From: Strongylocentrotus droebachiensis
Taxonomy: Eukaryota > Echinodermata > Echinoidea > Camarodonta > Strongylocentrotidae
Direction of reading: 5' to 3'
Assembly (NCBI GenBank): GCA_035222895.1
Contig: JAVYIG010007508.1
Span: forward strand, 37,115 to 101,114
Length of the DNA stretch: 64,000 nucleotides
Positions 25,010-36,100 of this stretch are shown here, piece by piece. Each line of letters opens with the position of its first letter. Within the stretch, counting starts at the first letter, position 1. A program made the translations under genes and the position numbers. The notes beneath the pieces were generated by a model. It made no database searches. It saw nothing but the letters and a program-made list of their open reading frames with translations, and had not been told where the DNA came from.

Positions 25010-25345
25010 AACCAATAGTCAAACAAATATTAGAAATAGAAGCCAACTACCAGTACCAACGACCATCGACCAAATACTATTGAATGGAAGAGTCCAAATA
25101 CTATTGAATGGAAGGGTCCAACAACCATCGACCGACAGTCTGACAAATATTAGAAATAGAGACCAACGACCAAATACAGTACTATTGAATAAAAGAAGCC
25201 GACGACCATCGACCAAAATAGTAAGGCATAGAATATTTGTTTAAAAAAGCCAACGTCAAAGATACTGACAAATATTAAATAAGAAGCCAACGACCAACGA
25301 CCATCAACAGAAATTTGGCATGAAATATCATCAGGAAAGCCATCT
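25010..25345. repeat. Irregular tandem repeat upstream of ect2 coding exons
   Basis: Interleaved short motifs ACGACCATCGACCAAATACT, ATTGAATGGAAG and GACAAATATTAGAAATAG recur in changing order over 330 bp. Probably within ect2 5' UTR intron. Confidence 0.75.
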
Positions 25346-26092
25346 AAATTTGTCACAAATTAGAGATGAACACACCAAATTCAGCGCTGCAATGACGCAC
25401 AAAACAGCTTAGAATTCAACTTTTCATCCACCAAATGAATACAAACACTTGCGTTATACAATCAATACCTGCATAACTGTTATTGCAAAAAATAAAATCA
25501 CAATCTACACCTAGATCTAGATCTAGGCTACTACTACTACTAGGTCTACGGCGCGGTTAATCAACATGATCAAGACTAGATCTAGTCTAGATCTAACGTT
25601 AGACATAATATATTGGTAGGGTATTCTGCAATTAAGCCAACTAAATTATCTAAAAACCATGCCCCAATTGACATAGACTACATATCTATATCATCTTTTA
25701 GTTTTATTAAACAAATTGTCTACATCAGACCGTTGAATATGAAGGCCTACTTCATTGGCCAAGCCAGGCCAGGTCGGGACAAGGCCGGATGACCATTCGA
25801 GCGGGCCATGCCAGCGGGCAGCGCAGCTGTCATACCCAAGCCATGGCTGCAGCCGGTGTTCACATCCATGGCGACACGTTAAATTCCATTCACAACATGC
25901 ACACACAATTCACAAACCCAAGACCCAGCGAATCCTAGCCAAAAGATTCAAACAAACATCTTTCTCTCATATTTTTGTGTGAATTGCTCACTCTGATTTA
26001 TAATTTTACATACAATTTCTCATATCACCATCATTAACAATAAAATCAATGTAGACTGTCGATACAAATCGTAAAATAAACCTCGGTATTAC

Positions 26093-26200
26093 CTACAAAT
26101 CCTTCCTTCGCACGCATCGATGGTAGCCATGTTTTCCTCGTTCAAACTCACCGCTAATCCTAAAATCAAGCGATTTGATTGGCTGCCTACGGATTGCTGC
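26093..26200 (-). promoter_or_regulatory. Candidate ect2 promoter and 5' exon with CCAAT and CHR-like boxes
   Basis: On the minus strand a CCAAT box (ATTGG on plus, 26178-26182) is followed about 32 nt later by TTTGAA (TTCAAA on plus, 26141-26146), the CHR core bound by MuvB/DREAM complexes in G2/M genes. Just downstream is an ATG (26130) opening a short frame, MATIDACEGRICR, ending at a good splice donor (GTAATA, exon end 26093). Splicing to the acceptor-like site near 24721 would hit a stop at once, so I read this as a 5' noncoding exon with a short upstream ORF. No transcript evidence; promoter position is inferred. Confidence 0.45.
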
Positions 26201-26650
26201 CTTTTGTACACAAGAAGTACGGTAGATGTGCAAACAATAACGTACCGATCCGATGACTCATTCAATATAGTTTGGGGCCGATGGGCCGGAGTTGGGGGAT
26301 ACATGTACAAATTTAGGAAGCCCAAACCAGCTCATGAATGCCCATTGTAGAAGGAAAAAAAATTGGCATAAATGGTACATAACAAAATAAGCGAAGCCCC
26401 ATGCCATACCAATTTCGACGGGAAATTGCAACTGATATCCCCCTACATTTCTTTCTACTTCCTCTTTTTATCCTTCCCTATTATCTCCTCTGTTCCTTTA
26501 CCTTTCCTTTCTTAAATCTCTCTTATTTTTTGGATGGGGGGGGGGGGGGTGGGGTGGGGGAGGGGGAGGCAAGGCCTTTCGGCCCCCATCCTTCTTTTTC
26601 CCCTTTTTCTTTTCTTCTTCCTCTTCTTTCTTTCCCTTTCCCTTCTTCTC

Positions 26651-26703
<53 letters not shown>

Positions 26704-27135
26704 TTGTTTACCGGGGGGGGGGGGCGTGAGGCCCGCTCCCCCTGGATCCGCGCCTGCCCGCATGAGCCTAGCAATTGCGATTAGATAACAATACATTTAT
26801 TCTTTTTTTCAGTCACTCGGTTGATGTGTTTTATTTATAAAGAAGTGGATCATTTGACCTTGGAAGGGTGTGCGCCATAAAGGGGAGATTATATATTTTT
26901 TTTAAAGGAAAACATGAGAAATAAACTTTCAGTCAAATGACCATAGAGGCAATAAACCTGCACATCCTGACTGATTGACAATAATTTTAAATTCAGATTG
27001 GATTTATTTTTCCACTCAGACGATGACAAGGCATATAAAGTTACACAGTCATGGCGCGCTTTTTATCCTTTGTGTATACCACGACCAAGAACGCCGCGAA
27101 TTGTGAGAGAAAGGGGGACGGGATTTAAAAGCAAG
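26200..27135. repeat. Repeat-rich intergenic segment with (CT)n and poly-G
   Basis: 26537-26780 holds poly-G, a C/T-rich stretch with (CT)n, then poly-G and CCTGGATCCGCGCCTG; the same layout recurs at 30708-30940 ending CCTGGATCTGCGCCTTG. These look like right ends of a dispersed element, probably hAT-like, whose left end I cannot find. No gene seen. Confidence 0.5.
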
Positions 27136-27139
27136 ACGT

Positions 27140-28071
27140 TTACCATGAACCTGTTTTGCTCTTATTCAATGTTTATTTGACTATGCTAACCCTGCATGGT
27201 ATAGTAACATAAACAAGTCAGATCAAAAGAAGTTGAAGATTATACAGAACAAAATGGTGAGATTTATCAACTGTTCTTGTCCAAGAACTCATGTTGGCTA
27301 CAGCGAACTTTCTAAAGCTGGTTTTCTTGAAGTCGACCAAAGATCAAAACAACTCGTATTGCATCACGTGCATGAAATATATCATACTAGGTCGAATCAT
27401 TATATTCGATCCAACTTCGATCTTGTTACTGACTTACATGATTTTAATACAAGAAATAGCCGATTCAACTTTAACTTACCAGAAAGAGTATAGGTAGTAT
27501 TGGAAATTCGTTTTATTACAATACCATAAAAAATCGGAATTCCCTTTCCAATGGTGTAAAGGAAATAGAAAACTATGCTCATTTTAAGAGGAAATTAAAG
27601 GAATACCTAATACTTGACAGTCAGATAAGAGAAGTAAATGACATGTTATATGATTGAAATTTGTATTCTTCTGCCGGTTCATACTTTTTCATTTTGTATA
27701 TACTTATGTTTTCGTACGTTATAGAAATTCTACAAATTCATCATTATTTTCCTCTTCTTCCTCCGCCTCTTTTTCTTCTTCTCCTTTTTCCTTTTCTTCT
27801 TGTACTTATTATTATTTCTACCATCAGTTTAATGTTGTTATTATTATTATCTTTAATAAGTAATTCTTTTATTTTTCTTATCTGTCTGTAAATAATTATT
27901 ACTATTTTAAGTTATTAATTTTATACATGTCTGTAAGGGACCCCACTGGAAATAAGCTCTCGAGCTTTCGTGGGTTATCCTGTTCAAGCTGACTTATTTC
28001 TGATCTGTTATTATTGTATATTGTTGTATGTTGGAAGCTTGTCGAATAAAAATCAATCATCAATCAATCAG
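27140..28071 (+). mobile_element. CR1/L2-type LINE, 5'-truncated 3' end
   Basis: Reading frame from about 27145: TCFALIQCLFDYANPAWYSN, then KIIQNKMVRFINCSCPRTHV, GYSELSKAGFLEV and a C-terminal NFDLVTDLHDFNTRNSRFN. These are the post-reverse-transcriptase C-terminal motifs of CR1/L2-type LINEs. A stop at about 27491 comes earlier than the natural end; downstream in another frame are remnants such as HFKRKLKEYLI. The 3' UTR has GGACCCCACTGGAAATAAGC and ends in (AATC)n-like repeats at 28071, the usual tail. Strongly 5'-truncated, dead copy. Confidence 0.85.
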
Positions 28072-28104
28072 AGAGAGAGGGAGACTGAGAGGGAGAGAGA
28101 GGGG

Positions 28105-28165
<61 letters not shown>

Positions 28166-28180
28166 AGAGAGAAGGAGGGG
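28072..28180 (+). repeat. GA microsatellite with poly-G
   Basis: Directly abuts the LINE tail; (GA)n over about 100 bp then G10. Confidence 0.9.
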
Positions 28181-28280
28181 GGGGGGTGAATAAAAGGAAG
28201 ATAAAGTAAGAGACATATTAATGAAAGAAAAGAGAGATTTGTGAACGTTAGCTGAGAAGCAGAATAGAATACGGTATGCA

Positions 28281-29648
28281 CAGGCGCGCCGGAAGCAGTT
28301 TGGGATGGGGGGGGGGGGGGCAAACATTCCTGGGGGCTCACCTTCCAGGGGCAGTGACGTAATGAGAAAAAATGTTCGGAAGGGGTGGGGGGGGGGGGGC
28401 AGACGAAAATTCTGCATCACCACCAGTCTCACACGTTACATGCAGGTCCAGCGGAACGTTTTTCAAAGTAGAGTATTAACGATCAGGTAGAGCGTAAATT
28501 GACGTGGGGTCTAGGGCATGACCCTCGGCAGGGGGTCAAGGGGCTGAGCCCCCGGAAGCTCAGGGGTTTTAGGTATTTAATTACGGTTAGATGAGCATCC
28601 AGGGGCCCTCTTTAGGTCATTGACGCGTTCCAGGGGGGGGGGGGGGAGAGCCCCAAGAAGCTCAGAGGTTTTAATATTTAACTATGGTCAGATGAGTATC
28701 CAGGGGCCGCCTTAAAGGGCCCTTGGTGGGGTCCAGGGAGCAGAGCCCCCGGAAGCTCAGGGGTTTTAGGTATTTAATTACGGTCAGATGAGCAACCAGG
28801 GGCCCGCCTTAGGGCCCTTGTGGGGTCCAGGGGGCGGAGCACCCGTAGCTCTGGGGTTTTAGGCATTTAATTACGGTCAGATGAACATTTTTTATACCTT
28901 ATTTGTGACATTGGCAGGTCACTTATTTTTTCTCTCCGTCTTTCTTTCTTTTTTCTCTTTAACATAATTTTTCCAAACAAAAGGGAAGGGGGGGGGGGGG
29001 GGGGGGGCTCGAGCCTAGCCCCTTTGCTGACCATGACATAAAGGCTTCTAAATAAGCGTATTTTTCACCGACTGTAATTTTGGAATTTCTTATTATCCAA
29101 CAAACGCATAGAAAGGTATGACTTGTACCCCAAAATGGAGAAAAATTACCGGAAAATCATGTCATAACAGCAACATTTGTAAATCACTGGTATCGAATAA
29201 GAAATACCCCCCCCCCCCCTCAATACGACAGCGTTCAGGGGCTCATGTCTTCTCACCCCTATAACTAAAAAACAAACAGACACGCTTTCCCATTTTCGCA
29301 CAATATGTCCACAATATGCGCGTATCGCTATTATAAAGACCTCCATTGATAAAAACCGTATAGGTGGCATGCGCAATATTTATGAAATTTAATTCCTGTG
29401 AACTTTCCTTTTCTTTGAATGGAATTGTATATTTGATTTCATTCAGGTTTTTATTATTGTTATGTTCTTTTGGGTTAAAAAATACAAACCATGTTTATTC
29501 TTTTACTGCTTTTTTTTCCTTTGGAGAGAGGGGGGGGGGGGCGTTTTTTTTTTTTGGGGGGGAGGCAAAAATGCGTTTTGCCCCCTCACTTTTTTGACTG
29601 GGGGGCAACTGCCCCCCCTGCCCCCCCCCCCCACTTCCGGCGCCTATG
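28281..29648. mobile_element. hAT-like element with perfect 8-bp target duplication
   Basis: Inverted ends CAGGCGCGCCGGAAG and (inverted) CATAGGCGCCGGAAG, 13 of 15 matching, flanked by GGTATGCA at 28273-28280 and 29649-29656. 8-bp duplications and CA...TG tips are hAT hallmarks. Length 1368 bp. No transposase frame; contents are poly-G runs, a four-unit GC-rich tandem array (28505-28890) and AT-rich sequence. Confidence 0.85.
28505..28890. repeat. Tandem array of a ~95-bp unit
   Basis: Four units with repeated GGAAGCTCAGGGGTTTTAGG, TATTTAATTACGGTCAGATG and CCAGGGGCCC; corresponding points at 28556, 28658, 28753 and 28846 (spacing 102, 95, 93). Confidence 0.9.
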
Positions 29649-29659
29649 GGTATGCATGT

Positions 29660-30550
29660 AAATTTTAGACAGGATTATGGTGAGTAAAATTTAATCGATA
29701 TCACTCACGCAATAGTCTCAAATCTTTTTCATAACGCAAGGGAATTATGGCATTGAAACCAAGTCAACAATAAGTGTATTTTAGATTTGTTTTCTTTTCA
29801 TGCTGACGTATATACAGTGCGTCCAAACTCAGAAAAAACGAAACCGAGAATTATCGATATTTTAACAAACGACACATATTTGTAAGGCTTCCTCCTCTTT
29901 CATTATTTTGATGCAACTCATAATTATGGTGCATATTTCACGCATGAGTGATTAAAATCAATTTGAAGAGAGGAACCAAAAAGTCATTTGGCGGACGGTA
30001 TCTAAATTTCAAAGAGAAAAATCTTATTTCTAGAAAGTTCAGTTTCTGCCCTTTATTATGACACCTCAATCAGGAAAAAACAGCAAGGAATAAAAAAGTT
30101 CTGTTTATTTAAAGTAATGCTCGCATTTCCATAATGTTATTAAACGAATTCGTTGTAACTGGATGCCTGCCGTAGCAACAAGCAGAATTGACAAAAGACC
30201 GTTCCGTTGACGATCAGCCATAGTCAAAAGACTTCATGCATTGCTGATACTCTGATAGACAAACAGAACTTTGTTATCCCCTTTTTGAGGGGGGGGGGGG
30301 GTAGCTAGCTCCGCCAGTCGTCAGCGTCCATCTTGATCTACTGAAGATCATCCCAGCATGCGCAGGCGACGGCGGTATAGTCTTTCCACTGAGGGCGATT
30401 ATTACCCCCTTTTTTTCCCCTTCCTTCCTTTTTTCCCTCCCCTTTATCTCCTTTTTTCCTTTTTTCTTTCCCTTTCCTTCCTTCTCGCTTATTTTGTTGA
30501 TGTGGGGGGGGGGGGGGAGGGGGGGGGGGGGAGGCAACGCTACTGGGAGG
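29660..30550. other. Intergenic, no gene recognised
   Basis: AT-rich sequence with ACAGTGCGTCCAAACTCAG near 29815, which resembles a DNA-transposon tip but has no visible partner. 30289-30535 is a C/T-rich segment between poly-G runs. Confidence 0.4.
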
Positions 30551-30552
30551 CA

Positions 30553-30645
30553 ATAATAATAATAAATAATAATAAATTGTTTATAGCGCTATATCCAGTT
30601 TACAACTGATCAAAGTGCTTTACAAAACAAATACATCAATGAATT
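30553..30645 (-). mobile_element. SINE tail fragment
   Basis: (AAT)n followed by TTGTTTATAGCGCTATATCC and a short body; only the 3' end remains. Confidence 0.5.
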
Positions 30646-30815
30646 AAAACTCAACAAAAATATGCTAGAAAATGTAATGCAGTTAATTACAATGTAAATA
30701 GGTCTAGGTGTGTTTTGATACTTTCGGCTCCCCGATCTCCTTCTTCCCCCTTTTTCTTTTGTTCTTCCTCTTTTTTCTTTCCCTTGCTCTCCTCTTTCCC
30801 TTTCCCTTTATTTTC

Positions 30816-30859
<44 letters not shown>

Positions 30860-31791
30860 CTTTTTTTTTTGCGGGGGGGGGGGGGCGGGCAAGACCCGCT
30901 CGGCCCCACGTACTCCCTGGATCTGCGCCTTGTTAGCACACATCCCTTTTCTTTTCCATTTATTCAATTTTAAATGACAAGGAAAATATGTTGTTACTGA
31001 GGAAGACGCTGAATTAATGTAAATCAAAGTAAAGTAATGTAAATGTCTTTTTTTATTTCCTAAAGTTAAGGCAGTGGTCTAGCTTAGAGGGCAGCATACA
31101 CTTATTGGGCATATATTTTGATAATTTTCCCGGGAAATTTCTTACTTCTACTAAAAAATACGCGAAGCTTGACGTATTATTATTAGGTGAGTTTGAGTAA
31201 AAAATGACATACATTCCATTGTAATGATTTAGATGGTTATTTTGAGTGTAATTCTTTCAGTAACGCATTTTAAAATTAACTAGATCTAGATCTAGAGTAG
31301 ATTTCTAGACCCTATCGTGTAATATTTTGAGGATCGGTCCCATATGTTGATATCCACGTTTGTCGTGAATGTTGAATGGCTGTGAAACAAGTTTCAAGTT
31401 TATTTATCTTTCTTTCATAACACACATTACAAATATGACATGAATATAAAAGAGTGAACAGAATATGGCGTTACAGTAGAAAGATGAGGTGACCTTGGTT
31501 GAAAGCAAGGCTTGTGCCGGATTTAAGGTCCCTCATCTGCTCATGCTCATCTGAAACGTGAAACTGAAAGTTATGAATTTTTGAAAACAAATTACAGGAA
31601 AATTGACACGAAACAGGTAATAAACATAACAACATTTAACTCATGATCTTTGTTTGGACATTTCATGAATATTTACTTCATTTTGGGTATGTTTTAAATT
31701 AATAGGGTATCTCCACGCCGGAGTTACGGGTCGAATTTTGGATATTTACAGGATAGGTTTCTGAACAAGCGCCAAATTTTCTAGAGACGAG

Positions 31792-32670
31792 GGGCGGTAT
31801 TCTGAACCCTGTGTTATCTCTAATATTGTTGTATCTTTGGAGATAAGATAAAGTTGGTATTCTGAACATTGTTGTAACTTTTGTGTTATCTTTTGTTGTA
31901 TCTTTTCTCTCATCTCATTAGCTGCGCCTGCGCTCATAGGTTGGTGCGCTTGTAATTGTGCGTATTATTAATAAAGTGGCGTTTAATCCTCATTTGCATA
32001 TGGGTACGAGAGATATTATGTCGAGATAATTGGTATTCTGAAAGTTGTTGTATCTTTTATCTTATCTTATCTTTGCATGGTATTTACAACAATATTTACA
32101 ACAGGTAGGGCCTAGGGGGTTGTTGTATCTTTCGTGGTGATATAATGGCAGCAATATTCCTTGCCCAGAACCAACTTCGTGCCAATAGACGAGTTAGAAG
32201 AAGATTGTGTGTTGACCGGAAACATCACAGATGAGAACTTTCTAAGAAATTACATGCTAGGATATGACGATTTTAATGCTCTCATCTTAACCAATATAGT
32301 GAAAGCGTGATTTTTCTTCATGATCCACATTAAACAGCGCATAATGATGACGCGCGTAATGAGCGCTCAAATAACTAATTACGCCCAAGATTAGTATGCG
32401 CTAGGTGCATCTTCAGATATGGCATAAAGTATTCCTATTGGTTGACCTACTTATCATGCTTATATAAAACAGATTTTGATTGGTAGGGTCCATACAAATG
32501 GGCGTGTCAACAGTGGTGAAAGATAAGATAGAGGCGGTCCTTCAAGAGATAACACAGGGATAAAATGATGTTCAGAATACCAACTTACAACAATTATTAG
32601 CGCTGTGTTATCTCTGGAAGATACAACAAAAGATAACACAAAACTTACAACAATGTTCAGAATACCACCC
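31792..32670 (+). mobile_element. PIF/Harbinger-like element with transposase remnant
   Basis: Inverted ends GGGCGGTATTC and (inverted) GGGTGGTATTC, flanked by GAG at 31789-31791 and 32671-32673 (3-bp duplication, as in Harbinger). From 32144 a short frame reads MAAIFLAQNQLRANRRVRRR and soon stops; it resembles the start of Harbinger transposases, followed in another frame by DENFLRNYMLGYDDFNALIL. The rest of the transposase is absent. Ends contain long inverted TTGTTGTATCTT / AAGATACAACAA arms. 879 bp. Confidence 0.75.
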
Positions 32671-33121
32671 GAGGTCTAGATTCTAGAGACTAAAATTTTT
32701 AGAAATGGTAAAAAATAATTTTGTTAATTAGTTCTTCATATTGTTGCAAATAATATGTTTTTTTATAAAACTAGTGTATTGATAAGTAAAGAAAATGAAA
32801 GTTTATGAAAATTTCTGTAGAGAGCTCAGCAAATTTAAGAAGAGCTCACAAAATACGTCGCACTGAATAGTGACAGTTTTGTCCAAAAAAAAATTCTTCA
32901 CAAATAAAAACAACAAAACTTTTCTATTTCTAATCAGAATATTGCTCAAGCTTTCACTAATTTGTTTCTCTCATTTTTCTGCTTTTTTAAAAACCAACTT
33001 AATATCAGGGTGGACTTCCCCTTTAAATCTAGTATCTTATTATACAACTTGATTTTGATGCTATCACTAGAAAAATAAAAGAGGATTCTGATAAATTGTT
33101 TTTCCCTCTTCTGACCTAGAA

Positions 33122-36100
33122 ATGGATGCTTTTCTTAAAGGAGGTAGCTTTAAATCCAAGGCTGCAACGTCTTCAACAGGAGGATCCGTTAAACAGAGAC
33201 AAGTTCCTTGGGTTGAAAAATAGTAAGACAATTGTTTCATTTACACACATGTATAAAACTATGTAAAAGAAAATACAAATTTTCTGAGTTCAGAAATTAT
33301 ACTTACATTTACTTAATCTAGCTGTACTGTTGATGTTTATCTGTTTAAGTGGGAATTTTACTTCATGAATCCTATTCGACTGAAGTATTAAATTATTAAT
33401 TTGGGCTTTCTATTAGGTGGCTAGACAATTACATAATATATTAGAAATATTACTGTGCTGAAAAATATGAAGCTTTGATGAAAATAACAAAGTTTCATTT
33501 TTATAATACATTTGCAATATAGATATGTAGATAGATCAAAAGAAAAGCCTATCTTTGTCCTTTTCATCAATTAAGATTTGTTCTTCTTTATATTTCAGCC
33601 GACCCAGGACTGTTGATGAAGTGGCTTATCAAGATGAGGTTGTTGCTGTTCTTAAGAAATCGTTGCAAGGAGCAGATGTAAGTTATTTCAACATCCAGTG
33701 TGTTTCTCCGAGTTTGCAGGCACAAACCATTAACAGTCTGGCTGGCCTGTGAGACTATGAAAACTAAAAAATCCCTACAGCACTCCTTAGACCCTGTACT
33801 GTAGCTCTTCTTATTTGACACAGCCAGAGTCTGACTTAGGTTTGCCCAAGGCTTTATGGAATTGTATTAAAGTGTCAATTAGTGTCTTTGCCTGCAAACT
33901 ATGTTTCTCAAGATTAATTGATTTAATTGAGATTATTGATTAATTGTAATGTATTGTCTTTATTCTGCAGCTTCCAAACATGCTATTCTATGGACCCCCG
34001 GGTACAGGCAAAACATCTACCATTCTGGCTGCATCAAGAGAACTGTTTGGGTGAGTTATCTGCAAAGTAGCAAATGCTGTGTGGCAAGGCTTCCCGTGGT
34101 CTAGTGAATGAAATTGCTAATAAAATGAGGAGATAACCCAAAGCTGTCGTACACAAATTAATATAAACTGGACTGTAAATGTTTTGGAGGATGGTTCACC
34201 ACTTCATTAGACATTTTTCTGGATTGTTATGTTTGTTGATGGATGTATGTGTAGGAGAGAGAGAGAGAGAAGGGGAGGGAGAGGAAAAGCAAGAGAGATT
34301 GAAAGACAGACAGACAGACAGAAAGAGAGGGGGAGAGTGAGAGAGAGAGAGAGAGAGAGATATAGAGAGTGGAGATTAAAGTAACGGATGAAAAGATGGG
34401 GAATTGAAGAAAAATAATAATGACCGGTAGTGATATCTTGTTACTTGTTGTAAATTGATGAAGGTATTAAAAATTATTAGTATCGGGGATCGACAGAAGA
34501 AAAAAAAATGTCTAAATTGTATTTTTTGAATCTCTTGTTTTGATCAGTACTGACATGTATCGGAGCCGTGTTCTGGAACTGAACGCCTCCGATGAACGAG
34601 GAATCCAGGTCGTTCGAGACAAGGTCAAGAAGTTTGCTCAGACGGCAGCAGGTGGAATAAGACCAGAGTATGTGAACAAACATTCTTTGAATTCCAGAAT
34701 AAATTCAACCTATGGACTTGCTATAAGTAATGTATACAAGTTATAGCAAGGGTAAAATAGTTCATTATTAATTTATATAATAAAACTGAATGGCCATGAA
34801 CGTGATACATGGGTATTTCCCACAAGCTGATAAGCATATTTCAAGAGTGAAATATTCTCAATGCGAGTGTGATATACCCTTGTATTTTACAAAAGAAAAG
34901 CCCTTCAATACTATTCTTGATTACAAAATCTAGTACCTCACTCTTCCCCATAATAATAATAATAATAATAGGCATTTATATAGCGCCGTCTCTCTAGACA
35001 ATTCTATTCCCAGGCGCACAATAAAAATAAAAACAATAAGAGAGTTTGGACGAGTGTCATAGTGCCAAGTACAGGTATTGTTAAAAAAAGATGAGATTTC
35101 AGCTTGGATTTAAAGGTCTCTAAGGAAGGTATGATTCTCAAATTCAATGGTAAATTATTCAAAAGAGAAGGTGCTGCAGCTGAAAGGCCCTTTCACCACA
35201 GGCTACTCGCGTCTTGGGGATCTTAAGAAGATGCTGGTGGGATGATCTTAGACTACATTACAAACTTATGTTTTTTAAAATTAAGTTTAATATTAAACAC
35301 TGGGAGAAGCAACATGTTTAGTCCTTACCCAAGCATTTTGCGATTGCTGTGTGCATACATCCATTGTCTTAACCTTCGCATATTTAACTTTTTTCAATCA
35401 CTTGTGCACTGCAAACCTTGAGATATGGAAAAAGACTGCAGGATCATGTGGGTACTTTTTCACAACCATGAGATTTGTTTTAAAAATTGCACGGTCATCC
35501 GGATACTTAAGCCTAAAGCATATTCTGGTTAGTGCAAAACCCTTCGTACAAATGATCTTACGGTACTCAATATTTTTGTTTCTGGGGCGACTGGGGTATT
35601 ACAGTAATTCATAGCTCAAATGATATTTCCTTTCATTCGTTGTTTAATCTTGTTTTGTTTCTTTTCAGTGGGAAACCCTGCCCTCCATTCAAGATCATCA
35701 TATTGGATGAGGCTGATTCAATGACCTATGATGCTCAGGTATCCAATTCTCTTTTCTCACATGTCTTTCTGTAACTCTATACAAGCCATTCTCTTGGAGT
35801 CTGTTCAAAATTGCATCTCTTTTCAATTAAAGTCTACCAATCACCAACAAGTATTTTGTTCTGTATATTTTGTCATTATACTACATTGTATGATATTCAA
35901 GTAAGAAAGTCAGATATTACTTTCACAGAGAGAAATTGCAAGTATAAATACACTCTCATTTACCAAAAAAGGGTGACTTAGGAATAGAATGCTCCGAAGA
36001 GGGCCTGTACAGAACCAAATTCTGAATTTGGTTCCTTGTGCTTACGGTAGTTTGATGTTATTCTTCATACTCCTTATCCAGTGGCCTATCCAACGCCGGT

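Noticed and set aside
26101-26350. Protein-coding frames on both strands around the ect2 promoter
   Set aside because: The minus frame cannot join the downstream exon without a stop and the plus frame has no recognisable domain.
26401-26796. Overlapping long frames on both strands with Leu/Ser or Arg/Glu repeats
   Set aside because: Caused by (CT)n and poly-G repeats; the same artefact occurs at 1095, 18915, 28060, 30700, 49092, 51508, 54656 and 60129.
31120-31145. Palindromic TTTCCCGGGAAA as an E2F-type site for rfc4
   Set aside because: About 2 kb from the first coding exon with no mapped start site; too weak to call.
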